From Mixophyes australis (Eukaryota > Chordata > Amphibia > Anura > Limnodynastidae): a stretch of 64,000 nt of DNA. Positions 47,500 to 58,843 of this stretch are shown in pieces (position 1 is the first letter of the stretch; every line of letters starts with the position of its first letter). Under the pieces are notes generated by a model. The model did not search any database. It worked only from the letters and a program-made list of their open reading frames with translations, and was not told the DNA's origin. The DNA lies in contig JAVHZZ010000002.1 in NCBI GenBank assembly GCA_036250195.1, positions 65,416,205-65,480,204 of the forward strand. Reading direction: 5' to 3'. Made by a program: the position numbers and the translations under genes.

Positions 47500-48253
47500 G
47501 CTGATATAATCGGCCTCCCACTTGTCTACTCCTGGAATGAATATTGCCCATATAATCGGAATGTGTCTCTCTCTGCCCACAACATTATCCTGGTAGCTTC
47601 GCTAATGGCCCTGGCACTGTGCATGCCACCCTGATGACTGGAGTACGCTACTGCCGTTGCATTGTCCGACTGGACTCTGACTGGCTTTCAGTGCAGAATC
47701 ACCTGAGCCTTTACCAGTACCCTGTAGATAGCTTGTAGCTCCAACACGTTTATGGGAAGAGATGACTCCAGCGGGTCCCACAGATCCTGAAATCTGAGGG
47801 CTGTATTGAATCCCCACCAACCTGACAGACTTGCGTCTGTGATGACAATCCATTCCCATGTCTGAAAGGATCATCCCTCGGAGAGATGTGACTTGAGAAG
47901 CCACCAAGTGAGGGACAGGCAGACTTGAGATGATAAAATAATCATCTGCTTGTCCAGATGTGAGTGAACCTGACCATTTGCGCAGGATTTCCCACTAAAG
48001 TGCAATCAAATGGAACCGAGGATAAGGCACTGCTTCGAAGACTGACACCATTGTCCCCAGCAGCCTCATGCATCGCTTGCTTAAGAGGTCTCTGATTTTG
48101 GACTGGAGCGATAGTGTCTTGTCTTCCGGAAGGAACACTCTCTGACACCTGGTGTCGAAATCTAACTCTAGATGGGATTGGAGATGACTTTGACAGGTTG
48201 ATTATCCAACCATGCTCCTCCAAATGAAGGTTGTCCAAGTAAGAAATTACCAT
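47500..48253 (-). pseudogene. DIRS reverse transcriptase C-terminal part and RNase H
   Basis: Starts within RT at MVISYLDNL, an altered version of the YxDD active site (second D replaced by N), followed by GWIINLSKSS. Downstream, in other frames, are WEWIVITDASLVGWG and VQSDNATAVAYSSHQGGMHS, carrying the RNase H aspartates. Several frameshifts. RT motifs before YLDN are missing, indicating an internal deletion at about 48255-48318. Confidence 0.8.
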
Positions 48254-48318
48254 GACGCCCTGGTCCCGAAAAGCAGAAGATATACCCCACTAAGCTCTGT
48301 GTATGTGGACCCTGGCCC

Positions 48319-49838
48319 CTACGGAAACCGCCCATAGCGGGAGCATTTCTCTTGCCCCTGGCAGGGGATCCTGGATCTGTGGAAGGGCGGAAAGGATCGA
48401 AATCGAGTCTGTTTATGTCTGGTCTGATTGACAGGCAAAAATGGGCTTTTACCTCCTGTAGCTTCCAAAATGAGCAGGTCTAATCTGGCTCCAAAGAGGG
48501 AGATCAAAAGGTACAGCCTCCAAGGTGCATTTGGAATCTGTGTCTGTGGACCATGAGAGCAACCATAAGGAGCGTCTGGCTGCTATGACTAATGCAGAGA
48601 GCTTACCCGGAGACAGAATTAACATCCAATGATGCCTGCCCTACAAACTCAGACTCCTCTGTAATATGATCGGAAAGTGTCATTAGATCGTTGCTAGGGG
48701 CTCCAGATAGTTTTGTTGACCCAGGCCGTGGACATGGCCAGCCTAAAAATGCTACCAGCTGCTTCATAAACCAACCGGAGCAAAAAAATCACATTTCTCG
48801 TTTGTGGCATCCTTGAGGGAAATAAGCCTGTCAACTGGTAAAGTCAACCTGGCTATGGGAGGGTCCACTCTTGGAAGAATTTCCCATTTGTCACAATCTT
48901 CAGCTGGAAAAGGGTAGAGAGTGTTAAACTTTCCTGGCCTGCTAAATTGCCAATCAGGCTTTTTCCAGGAGTCTGAAATTATTTCCATTAATTGAGGTGA
49001 TGGGGGAAAGGAAATAAGTTGTTTCATTTGCCTTTTAAACAGAGAAAAACAGCTTCCGGGATACCTCTGCGTTAGTGAAGTCTAATGTTTGGCGCACTCC
49101 CAGCACCAGGTCCTCTACACCCTGCACTGTGGTTGAATCTTCTACACTGGCCGAATCCACCTCCCCGGAATCTCTGTGAACCTCACCTTCTTCCTCTGAT
49201 GAAACATCAGAAGTGGACATTAAATCCCTAGCTTCCTGTGAGGCCTGACGCTTATGAGATGGTCTCTTAGCAGTGTTCAGTAAGCGTTCCAGTGAGGAAG
49301 TAGCTGCAAATAAACCCTGGACCAAGACCGCAAGAGTCTGTGCTAAAGTGGGTTCTACTTGGGACGCTCCTGAAGTGGACTGTCCGGACTGTGTATCTGA
49401 CTGATGTAGTGCAGAAACAGAAGTATAAGGTTGACCTACCTCACAGTGAGATATTAACCTTGTGAGCTCTGCTAAAGTCCGAGCCAAAGGACGCAGCCTA
49501 GCAGTTTCATCCACGGACCTGGATGCAGACTGGGTCGGGCTGTGATCCCAGATCACCACCTCACAAGCTGTACACAGGGCCTCTGGGCTAGACTGTTCAC
49601 AAGACAACTCTGTGTTACATTTGGCAAAATTGTAATGCATAACAGACCCTACAGTAATCTCCTCCCTAGAGGTTCCCTTACCAGTCAAACAAAATAGTAC
49701 AAAGAGGCTCAAAAGATGCTTGTCAGTCAAATAACGGATCTTCCCCTTTGTTCTGCAATCTTTACAATATATCAAATTCTTTAAAGATGGATATAAAGTA
49801 TAATTTGGATCAGCAAGGTCATACACAACAAGACACAC
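48319..49838 (-). pseudogene. DIRS gag-like region
   Basis: Open segments 49838-49035, 49027-48764 and 48507-48319. The middle one has WKKPDWQFSRPGKFNTLYPF, DKWEILPRVDPPIARL and LPVDRLISLKDATNEKCDFF, the usual DIRS gag core; the last has LFGARLDLLILEATGGKSPFLP and an arginine-rich tail. The N-terminal segment has CKDCRTKG, a possible zinc-binding pair. Separate frames mean the protein is broken. Confidence 0.75.
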
Positions 49839-50584
49839 ACCACCACCCTCCTAGAGACAAGAAATCAGTGTTATAACATAGAATAAACCTGTCCTGATGG
49901 AGAAGCACAGCAGGGTCCGTTCTCTGCAGTAAAAATGGTGCTGAGAAATCCCTGCAGATGGTGCCAGGAAGTGGGGGAGTTCCAACCCTTCACTTCCTTC
50001 GGTGCAGAAAAAAATGGCAGCCCGCATAAAACGGAGGAAACCTTCGATATTGTGCCTCCCTGATGTGTGTATCAGCCACAGCTGTACTCTCTGAGTCACT
50101 GGAGATCTTGCTGTGGCTGCTGGTATTCCCCCTCTGAACTCTGCCTACACCTTGGCATCTGACCGTTGTCTAGGGGGGAGGGGGACGCGACCACAGCAGC
50201 TGTCAGTGTGCTGTGGTCGCGGCTGTCAGTGCTAATTAGCGCTGACAGCAGCTATGCCAGCAAACAAAGAGTGACCTCCGGCTGTGCTGGGTGTGAGATA
50301 GTAGTCGAGGCTACTCACCCCGACTCAGGGACCAAGGGTGAAGGAAGGCCGCAGGCTATCTACCCCTTGGGAGGCATCCCTGAGCCCAGCATTTTTCCTC
50401 CCTAGTAAGAAAAAATATAAAATATAAGGCAAGAGCCCTAAAATACATGCCCGACTCCTGAGGGCACTGAAACTAAACTGATTATCCTTCCTATGGGATG
50501 TGCATAACAAGGGTGGAGTTACAATCACAGATTTAACTGTTTAAGTGCCTGGACTCCTGTTACCACCTACTACCTATGTATCGC

Positions 50585-50875
50585 ATACTTGCCAACTTTT
50601 GGAAACTTAATTCCGGGAGATCCTGGGCAGGGGGGCGTGGTTGGAGGGTGGGAGGGGCAGGGCACGGTGAATTGCGTCATTTTAGCCCCCACCCCCCGCT
50701 ACAAAATGAATGTCGTTTTTGTTGTGGGGGGCAGGACCAAAATTACGCGATTCACCGCGAATTGCGTCATTTTGAGGAGCAAGTTGCCATATGCATAATA
50801 CTTGCCTGCTCGCCCGGGAGACCTACCCGAATTTCAGGAGTCTCCCAGACATTCCGGCAGAGTTGGCAAGTATGA
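50585..50875. mobile_element. hAT MITE nested in the DIRS right terminal repeat
   Basis: Ends ATACTTGCCAACTTTTGG and inverted GAGTTGGCAAGTATGA, with the perfect 8-bp duplication tgtatcgc (50577-50584 and 50876-50883). Same family as 15650 and 39684. Removing it restores continuity with the left DIRS repeat. Confidence 0.92.
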
Positions 50876-51017
50876 TGTATCGCAGTGTCCCCTAATTGGA
50901 CGTATGAGAAATAATAAACTAATTTGCACTTTGCACCACTTGCTTTGTAACATGGTTTGTCCTGGATAACATTTACTCCTTTTTTTGCCTTAATTTCATT
51001 AATGTCTCAGGCCCTCT

Positions 51018-51610
51018 GTCTTTAGTCTTATTATTCCTCCTTTAGTTTTTCTCCTTTCACTTATGTACCTAAAGAAAAGTTTTGCCCCCTTTACCATTTT
51101 CTCTTCAGATTGTGCCTTTGTACATCTGATTACCTTCTTAGCCTCCTTCTGTCTAACAAGAATCAACTCTTCTATTCTGAGTCTGTTTATATTTTCTAAA
51201 GGCCATTTTTTTTGCTTTCACAATACCTCTTTTACAAACCACATTGGCTTCCCTTTTCCTTCTGCTTTTCCTAAACCTTTTGGTGCAAAGGTCTGTTGCT
51301 TTTAGTATTGCACTTTTGAATTGAATGCTATAGAGTCACTTACACATTTTCCCACCTCTACAAAGTTAGGCTTCCTAAAATCTAACACCATTATTTTTAT
51401 GTGGTGTTAGGTTTTAGAATTTTGCCATACTAAACCATACTGCTTAATGGTCACTGGATCCTAGGTTCTCACCCACATTTACATCAGATATTCTGTCACC
51501 ATTTGTAAGCATTAAGTCTAATATTGCATCTTTGTGAGTGAGCTCCCTCTCCATTTGCCCCCTGCAAGAAATTCAGAATGTGCTTACTTCTAATTGAACG
51601 ACCCCTTCCA
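51018..51610 (-). pseudogene. CR1-type LINE: end of endonuclease and linker (5' piece)
   Basis: Minus-strand translation at about 51550-51450 gives DAILDLMLTNGDRISDVNVGEN, then LGSSDH, the C-terminal SDH motif of the APE-type endonuclease; at about 51390 LDFRKPNFVEV; at about 51200-51040 a K/R-rich linker (MAFRKYKQTQNR, then FLRYISERRKT-like in a shifted frame). The RT continues at 45549. Stops confirm decay. Confidence 0.82.
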
Positions 51611-51639
51611 GTTCACATCAGGTAATTTGTTGTCACTAC

Positions 51640-51860
51640 TGCTCAATTTGTGGCCCTGCAGCTCAATTTGCACCAGCTGCAGCTCAATTTGTTGCCCTGC
51701 AGCTCAATTTGCCCCAGCTGCAGCTCAATTTGTTGCCCTGCAGCTCAATTTGCCCCAGCTGCAGCTCAATTTGTTGCCCTGCAGCTCAATTTGCTCTAGC
51801 TGCTGTACTCAATTTGTTGCTGCTGCTGTTGTTACTGCTGCAGCTTAATTTGCACCTGCA
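51640..51860. repeat. CTGCAGCTCAATTTG tandem repeat
   Basis: About ten copies of an 18-21 bp unit, ctgcagctcaatttg plus ttgcc or cccag, arranged partly as 39-bp dimers, then decaying into gctgctgttgttactgctg. Confidence 0.92.
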
Positions 51861-51877
51861 GCTGCTCAATGCGGAGA

Positions 51878-52090
51878 TTACATATAATTACATATAACCT
51901 GTACATTGATGGATTGATATTGTTTCCAGTTATGAAAGATTGATTCATTTTTTTGTGGTGATACAAGGGCTACAAGTGTTGCATCAACTGCCAATATGAC
52001 TGTCAGAAACTGAGCAACGTTGTAAAATTGTTCTTTTAGCCACAGAATGTCCTCATCCAATTGCCAATGAATATAGGTCTTCCGTAATGA
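51878..52090 (-). pseudogene. Second PIF/Harbinger transposase fragment
   Basis: The minus strand encodes FLTVILAVDATLVALVSP, NESIFHNWKQYQSINVQVICNYM, aligning with the HARBI1 block IDGTHVxI…NRKxFHSINVQxVCD and with the plus-strand relic at 42650 (AVDATLVAI). Starts next to the tandem repeat at 51640; no second half seen. Confidence 0.75.
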
Positions 52091-52219
52091 ACAGACAAGA
52101 AATATCTTACAGGACGCAGTCCAGGCACAGTATTGCTAATTTTCAACAAAATAACTCACTGTAATAAGCATGTGTTCCTGGTGAATTACACAGGTGTGAT
52201 ATTCACAAAACAGAATAGT

Positions 52220-52541
52220 GGGCCTGATTCATTAAAAGAAAAGTTAAGCAAAAGTAAGCAAGTAAGGAAAAACCATGTTGCATTGGAGGGAGAAGTAAAT
52301 TTAAAATATGATGGCAGATTTATAGTTGGGGTGGGGCAAGTCCTAGATCAACTTTACATTTCAGTGTACAAATAAGCTATCAAGTATTTGTGTGCTAGAT
52401 GAAAAAACAGCCATTATTTTCCTTATGTGCAAAATAATAAACTAATGTGTACCCCTTTCATTGCAACATGGTTTTGTCCAGAAAACTGAAGTTAGAGAAC
52501 TTACTCATTTTTTGCTTAACTTTACTTAATGAATCAGGCCC
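52220..52541. mobile_element. PIF/Harbinger-type MITE, uninterrupted copy
   Basis: Ends GGGCCTGATTCATTAAAAG and inverted CTTAATGAATCAGGCCC, with the duplication AGT (52217-52219 and 52542-52544). Interior atgttgcattggag, tcctagatcaactttacatttcagtgtacaaataagct and taataaactaatgtg match the split copy at 45550/50911. Confidence 0.88.
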
Positions 52542-52544
52542 AGT

Positions 52545-55500
52545 TTGTTTACAGTGTTAGTTGTGAATGTGACAATCGTAGCACACGGCTCTTACACTTT
52601 AATAATCACATTACCTTACTGAGACCGTAGTATTACCGTATAAAGAAGTTACATATCTACAAGATGCGATAGATGGTTTACAGTGTTAGTTGAGAATGCA
52701 AAAGTTGCATTGTCAATATATCATGTAATTAGAAACAAACTCTCCAAGATCCATTATATAATTATTAAAAACGTGGTATTAGAAAAATTCTTAGGTAAAT
52801 TGTTCTAAATAGAAATGACAAATTAGAAATGCAAAAATATGACTGTTACTTGATATAGATGTAGCAAATAAATTTAGTAGTATCAGCTGGAGAATTTAAG
52901 CTAAAAAAATCCCATGTGAAGCCGATGCAGTGCTGCCCCTGACACATGACGCATCGGGAGTCTGGCTGACAACAGATCTGATGTTCGGTTTGCTCCCTCG
53001 GCTCTACTTACACTCTCGGGCGCTGGCCCCTGCACCGCTGCTCCACTATTTATAGCAAGGGACTTAGGCAATCCAAAGATTTTGGGGGCTCGTGGTTTTA
53101 CGACTGCTCTGTGCACACTTCTGTGCCAGAATATTAGGCTCCATACCTGTACTCCAGCGTTCCTGTGCATCTTGTGGCTCATTTCTGTGATTTTTGACCT
53201 GGGTGATTCCTGACCTCTCTTCTGTGTCATTTGGCACTGCTTATATTCCTGACTGTTGCTGACCTACCTTGTCCTGACACTGCTTCCTGTTATAGAGTTT
53301 GACACTCCTCAGTCAATATGTCTATTAGTCCCGACTACTTTGACCTGTCCTTTCTTCTGTCTGATACCAACTTGTTACAACTGGAGGCAGGACAGAGGAC
53401 TGTGACCTGTGAACCCACCAGCAGCAAAGCCCAAAGATCATTTGGGGGGGGGGGGGTCATTACACTCTGCGCCTATGCCACTGTCACCGCTAATCCAGGT
53501 TGGCAAGAAAATAATCCACTAAATCTGCTACAATTGTGACAGCCCTAAAATCATCATCATCATTATCAATTGTTGCACCGGCCCGCCAGCACATGCGAGA
53601 TATACACATCCTTAAAGTTGCAATTGGGTTCGCATGCAGATCTACTTGAGTCACGTGAACACTCAAAGGTGGGAGGTGCACGCACTTTAAATTTTTTTTA
53701 ATTTATTTAAAACACTATTTTTATAACTGAAAAGGTTCATTGTGATAATGATCATTATCAGCACAGACCATTGCTGCTGAGATAGAATACTCGCAACAGA
53801 TACACCCCCAAGTGGTGCAATGGAATCCTACACAGATAAGAAGGTATAAGTTTTATTCTGTGTGCATGCACACTTGAAAAATAATATTTTAAAACAGGCA
53901 TTATTCTCTACTCAAAATGAGCCTGACTGTGTGGCAGTGGCTGATTTTTAAGGTAACAATTCTGTAGTCTGTATTTTCTCTATCTCATTCTGAGTTCAAT
54001 TGGTGTGGTGACAGCTAAAACAAAAGAATAAAAGAATATTGTAATTTAATTTATTTTGCAGTGACATTTCAGTACAGGGGTGTACTGCTGTTGCCACAGA
54101 TCAGTATATTAAATAGGACTATCCCTGCAGGTTGGATAAGTTCTGACAGCTTGGGACATTGTCCCCAAATTGGAAGTGTCCAACCAGAATAGGAATAGTT
54201 CTCAGACAGTGCTAATGTTGCCTGCCTGTTCTTGGATCTTCAGCTACCTTCTGTTGCTGGTGTATTTTGCACTCAGTTACTGCTTGTTTAGATCCTGGAA
54301 TGTTGGGCTCTGTTTCGAAAGATAGCTACATAAAAAAAATATAGAAAGCAGATAAAACATTTTAGCCCCCCCCCCCCCCCCCGCAACCAGCTCTGACATT
54401 AAATCAACAGAATCCCTGTTTAATAATTAAGTCTCATTCTCCCCAGACAGCTCAAACATTAAATTAACAGCATTAATGTTTAATAAATTTCCCTTTCCAA
54501 TCAACTCTGACATTAAATAGTATTCACATTTAATATATAGCTCTATTTCATCAACCACCCCCAACATCAAATCAATAGCATTCACATTTAACAATAAGCA
54601 AACATGTTTAATGTAGAGGCCCCACATTGCATTAAGAGTACCTAATATACTTTAATCCATCTCCTTACACAATTTCCTATGAAGAAATTATTTTTTTTAG
54701 TCTCTTGACTCCATATTGTTGGCGGAGGTTATTGGAGATGACAGTAAGCATCTTCATACATAGGGCAAAGCAAAGACAACCCCAATTGCCCCTGATAAAC
54801 CACTCTCTGTCACTCTCCATTCCTAAACCCTAAGAAACCTTTCTCTTAATTTCTCTTTCCTATTAAACCCTTTCATTTATACATTAGGTAACTTCCTAGA
54901 CAAATAAAAAACATGCAAATAACTGGCAATCAAAACAAGAAACAATTTGCTTAGAAACAACAGTGTTTATATCACAGCTACATCTGGTAACATTAAGCTT
55001 TCTCATTCAATTATCCTGTATGTGTAAAAACCAATGTCATTACAGATACTGTTGCTATTGTACTTTAGTATTTCACTTGCATATGGAAGGCATAACAAAA
55101 ACCTTCATTAAAATAACAAAATAAAACTTGTGGCTCTCATCTTGACAATCGAGCCCAAGGAAAGAAACAATGTTACATATCCAGCTTCTATATTTAATTT
55201 AATCATGACATAAAGGGAGTAAGGTGTGGTAAAAAGCTTCTATCAAAAGAGATTTGCTACTTTGCACTTTATTGTGGACCAATTTGAGATAGTAGGGTAA
55301 TTTACTAACATTCATTTAAGTACTGTTAAGGGCAATGTGGCATGTGATCCTCAACTACAAGAACTGTTTTTCAAGATGTTCACCTTTAGTAGCCCCCTTT
55401 TCAAGGAGCTATATACGTTCCACAGTACTCAGTTTGTCCCCAGGACTTTATCTCGGGTAGCAGAAGATGGTGATCAGTGGAGTGGACAGAACACAGTAGG

Positions 55501-56570
55501 AGGTAGTGAGCAAACTAGATGATAACTGCAGAGCAAACTGAGAATCAGACTGCCAAGGGTTAATGCAGAGTAATGGATATGCCAGGGTCAGGAGCAGGAG
55601 AGGACAGCAGTTCCTTTAAACAAGCCATGGGTCAGGGCAGGTATAGATATATATATGCAGATCCATTTAACATGCCCAGGTCAGGAATCAGAGAAGATTG
55701 AGAATCCTTTGAATAATCCGGATCAAACACTGAGAACAGAACAGATCAGGATACAAGGCGCATTAGGTCAAGCAGGAACTGTCTACAGCATTGGTATAGT
55801 AACAGGAAGGGGTTTATAAAGCCAGCAGAATCAATGAGAAAAGGGTGCAACTATTGTTGTTAGACAACTAGTTCAGAGCGTAGCGGTGGACATTCTGCAT
55901 ATGTATGAGACTGAGTACAATACACTGCTGCTTAATAAAGAGAAATGCCGGTAACAGATTAGACATACAGCAGTGATCACCGCATAACGAAACACATCAG
56001 GGCACACTCTACCACCGGCTGACAGGGAAAGGATGCCGGTTACAGATCTAACATGTAGCAGTGATCATTCAATTCCTAAACACATGAGAGCACAATCCAC
56101 TCACCTAACAGGGAAAGGATAGTGGTAATACCATACACTTGGTATATCAGGGTACAATCTGCTGTTGCCTGACAGAAAGAGGACGTTGGCTACTGTTACT
56201 AGACAACTGATCCGGCGTGCCGCAGTGATTTCCATATGACATAACAGGTGCATAATTTCTACTGAACCACTGCATCCAATCACAATTCACTTTTATCTAT
56301 CTTGTGCAAGTTAAACAAAGAAAGCAATTGTCTGATTGGTTGTCACAGTTTTCAGCCATCAGTAAATACGTACAGTCAGAACAAATGTAGTGAATTTTTC
56401 ATTTGTAAGTAAGAAAAAAATGTATGTCAGTTAACACTTGCTATATTCTGTGAATTACAGTATTATAGACAGAGGAAGCATAGACCCTCTAAGGCAATAA
56501 TAAGACCCTGATGCACTTCAGGGGCTGTTTGGATGGCCATCTAACCTTTAAAAGGCCACACATTACCCTT
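52545..56570. other. Repeat-poor to degenerate region without recognised genes
   Basis: Includes the CT-rich dispersed repeat at 53160-53530 with a (G)n run at 53442, a (C)n run at 54367-54382, and a degenerate tandem of gacattaaat…cacatttaataa units at about 54385-54612. Bases 55500-56200 carry phrases (gtcaggagcaggagaggacag, gatcaggatacaagg) like the reverse of that dispersed repeat. No exon seen. Confidence 0.5.
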
Positions 56571-56571
56571 A

Positions 56572-56755
56572 GGGGTAAATTTATCAAGCTGCGAGTTTCT
56601 GGCGGGTTTGAAAAGTAGAGATGTTGCCTATAGCAACCAATCGAATTCTAGCTATCATTTTGTAGAATGTACTAAATAAATGATAACTAGAATCTGATTG
56701 GTTGCTCTAGGGAACATCTCCACTTTTCAAACTCGCAGCTTGATAAATTTTCCCC
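56572..56755. mobile_element. PIF/Harbinger-type MITE (CCAATCAGATTCTAGCT family)
   Basis: Ends GGGGTAAATTTATCAAGCTG and inverted CAGCTTGATAAATTTTCCCC, with the duplication TTA (56569-56571 and 56756-56758). The best-preserved member here, matching the TWA target of PIF/Harbinger. Confidence 0.92.
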
Positions 56756-56759
56756 TTAG

Positions 56760-57552
56760 CCTTAGTAATATGTTAAAACAATACATTTAATTAAGAAAGG
56801 GACATTTATCTGTTAGGACTCATCAGTAGGCATTTTAAAAAGTGTTATAAGCTATAACAAACACAACTGACAAAGCAAGAAAGACCTGGGTGTTGCAGGT
56901 GAAAGCTCGAAATGATGCCGGTTGCCTATCACTGCTCTAAAGTCACTTGCATGTCCACCATGGGTACAGAGAGTGCAGTACACATGGGCTTAGGAGTCAA
57001 GGGAGAACCTGGATTGTCCCTTTGAGTTGTGGGCACTCTGCACTCAGCAGTTCCAAAATTACATCAGCAGGGTTGGCTTTGCCATCCCCACCCTATTCCC
57101 TGCCTTTTCTATCTAGTAATGGATGTATTTGTGACTACGGCTGCTGCTCTGTCTGCACTGTCTTCCTCCACTAGCTGAACTATTCACAAGAATGGAGGAG
57201 ATGGGGATGACACCTCCAATGCTGTGACTCACTTGCTGCCACTTTCTTGGATACATTTTTTGAGGGGGAGAAGTTGGGGGCAAAAATGTATCTTGCACAC
57301 AGACATACTGCATTCATAAAATGCATTCTGTGCTTAAAGATGAAATACTAAATGTGTACTAAGGATAAAATATGTACTAAGGATGACTTGTTCGATATGT
57401 CCTGAACTTGTAAATACATCTCTGTAAACCTATTCCCTTAATGAAGAAGAGGAAGTGTGTATATGACAGATAAGGAGGGTGTAGGATGCTTTGTTTTATA
57501 ATGCATGACACTGAGATAGTATATTGTGCTAATTATGGTCTTATGTATACAT

Positions 57553-57598
<46 letters not shown>

Positions 57599-58074
57599 AT
57601 ACATATATCACAAAAGACAGGAGTGCCAAACATAGTGTAGTAAGTAAGAAAACAAATGCCCATATATAGTGTAGATGGATGGACGCATGACAAAATTATA
57701 ATCCATTATTATTAATTTTATTATTAGATTTGTAAGGTGCCACAGTGCTCCGCAGCACCGTACAGTAGGGGAAACAGTACATACATAAAACAGGGACATA
57801 CAAGGTAGACAAAATAAATGCAGACATGAAAAAAAGGGTATGAAGGACCCTGCTCATTAGAGAGATTACATTCTAATTGGTAGAGACCACAGCTGAAACA
57901 AGAGGAGAGAGTGTGGCTCAGAGTGGAGATTGGGACAGTTGTGAGGGTGCATTAGTGTGAATAGTGTTATCACAAATAAGGTCACCTCTAAAAAGAAACA
58001 AGTTTTCAAAGTGCAAAGATTTGAAGGCTTTGGGGAAGTCTGATTGAGCACGGTAGGGAATTCCATAAGTGGGG
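56760..58074. other. Region with (TA)n and dispersed-repeat fragments
   Basis: (TA)n at 57552-57592; a fragment ttattattagatttgtaaggtgccacagtgctccgcagc at 57708-57765 that looks like a LINE or SINE tail in a known anuran style; otherwise unassigned. Confidence 0.45.
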
Positions 58075-58078
58075 AGCA

Positions 58079-58240
58079 GGGCCGTCTTTACGACTGGGCA
58101 CGATGGGCATGTGCCCAGGGGCCCAGCGGACAAGGGGGCTCGAAGCAGGACTGCAATAATAATAAAAAAAACAACTACCTTTTGCAGTCCCCTGATCGTT
58201 CAGGCCAAGTGGCGAACTATATATAATCACTTTTTTTTTT

Positions 58241-58271
<31 letters not shown>

Positions 58272-58272
58272 A

Positions 58273-58320
<48 letters not shown>

Positions 58321-58337
58321 CTATATATATATATATA

Positions 58338-58376
<39 letters not shown>
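58079..58376. repeat. hAT-end fragment followed by (CA)n(TA)n
   Basis: cagggccgtctttacgactgggcac at 58079 resembles a hAT end (CAGGGCCG…) but no right end was found; 58232-58376 is CA then TA microsatellite. Confidence 0.55.
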
Positions 58377-58377
<1 letters not shown>

Positions 58378-58380
<3 letters not shown>

Positions 58381-58465
58381 GGCAGGGACTGATGTGAGTG
58401 AGTTCTCTGTACAGCGCTGCAGAATTAGTGACGCTATATAAATAAATGGTGATGATGATTATGAT
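58378..58465 (+). mobile_element. SINE tail fragment
   Basis: ggggcagggactgatgtgagtgagttctctgtacagcgctgcagaattagt…gctatataaataaatgg followed by (GAT)n, the same tail as 12033 and the reverse of 33635. Confidence 0.8.
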
Positions 58466-58636
58466 GTGTAGTATTTGAACACTTTATGAAGCAAACATTT
58501 CTAACTGTTTAGCAGTGGACCCATATGAGAAACTTTGTTCCATATAAAAGTGGAGGGGTTGAAAAAACTCCACAGAGATGGAAACAATATAGTTTGCTAC
58601 ATTTTTAAAACACACACATAGGGCAATTCATTGTAA

Positions 58637-58840
58637 GGGGCATATTCAATTGTTGTTTTTCCACAAGTAATACGGTAAAATCTAGCTGGATTTCAGCTCG
58701 CGGCTCAGGGAGCTGTGAGCTGAAATCCAGCGAGTATTTTACCGTATTAACTGATTTTCCGCGCGCGATTACCATAATAACGGTAAACGTGCGCGGACCG
58801 CGGGATTTTCGGCAATCCCGCCGACAATTGAATATGCCCC
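58637..58840. mobile_element. PIF/Harbinger-type MITE, GGGGCATATTCAATTG ends
   Basis: 204 bp with ends GGGGCATATTCAATTG and inverted CAATTGAATATGCCCC, and the duplication TAA (58634-58636 and 58841-58843). Internal stem agctggatttcagctc…gagctgaaatccagc. Confidence 0.92.
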
Positions 58841-58843
58841 TAA

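Larger units (their letters stand above)
45771..50910 (-). mobile_element. DIRS-like tyrosine-recombinase retrotransposon (defective)
   Basis: About 5.1 kb. Inverted terminal repeats (about 165 bp: 45775-45940 against 50480-50910, the latter split by a MITE) share gtaacaggagtccaggcacttaaacagttaaatctgtga. An internal complementary region lies at 46030-46130. Minus-strand order: gag-like (49838-48319), RT/RNase H (48253-47500), tyrosine recombinase (47135-46147). No target-site duplication relative to the empty site at 52420-52445, as expected of DIRS. Frameshifts, stops and loss of the first half of RT show it is dead. Confidence 0.9.
45550..51014. mobile_element. PIF/Harbinger-type MITE split by a DIRS element
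   Basis: Left piece 45550-45770 and right piece 50911-51014. Ends GGGTCTGAGTCATTAAG and inverted TTAATGTCTCAGGCCC, with the 3-bp duplication TCT (45547-45549 and 51015-51017). Together the pieces are 325 bp and align along their length with the uninterrupted 322-bp copy at 52220-52541, which supplies the empty-site sequence. Confidence 0.87.

Noticed and set aside
49035..49838. 267-codon ORF as a possible host gene
   Set aside because: Lies inside the DIRS terminal repeats, directly upstream of the gag core, so it is the start of gag.
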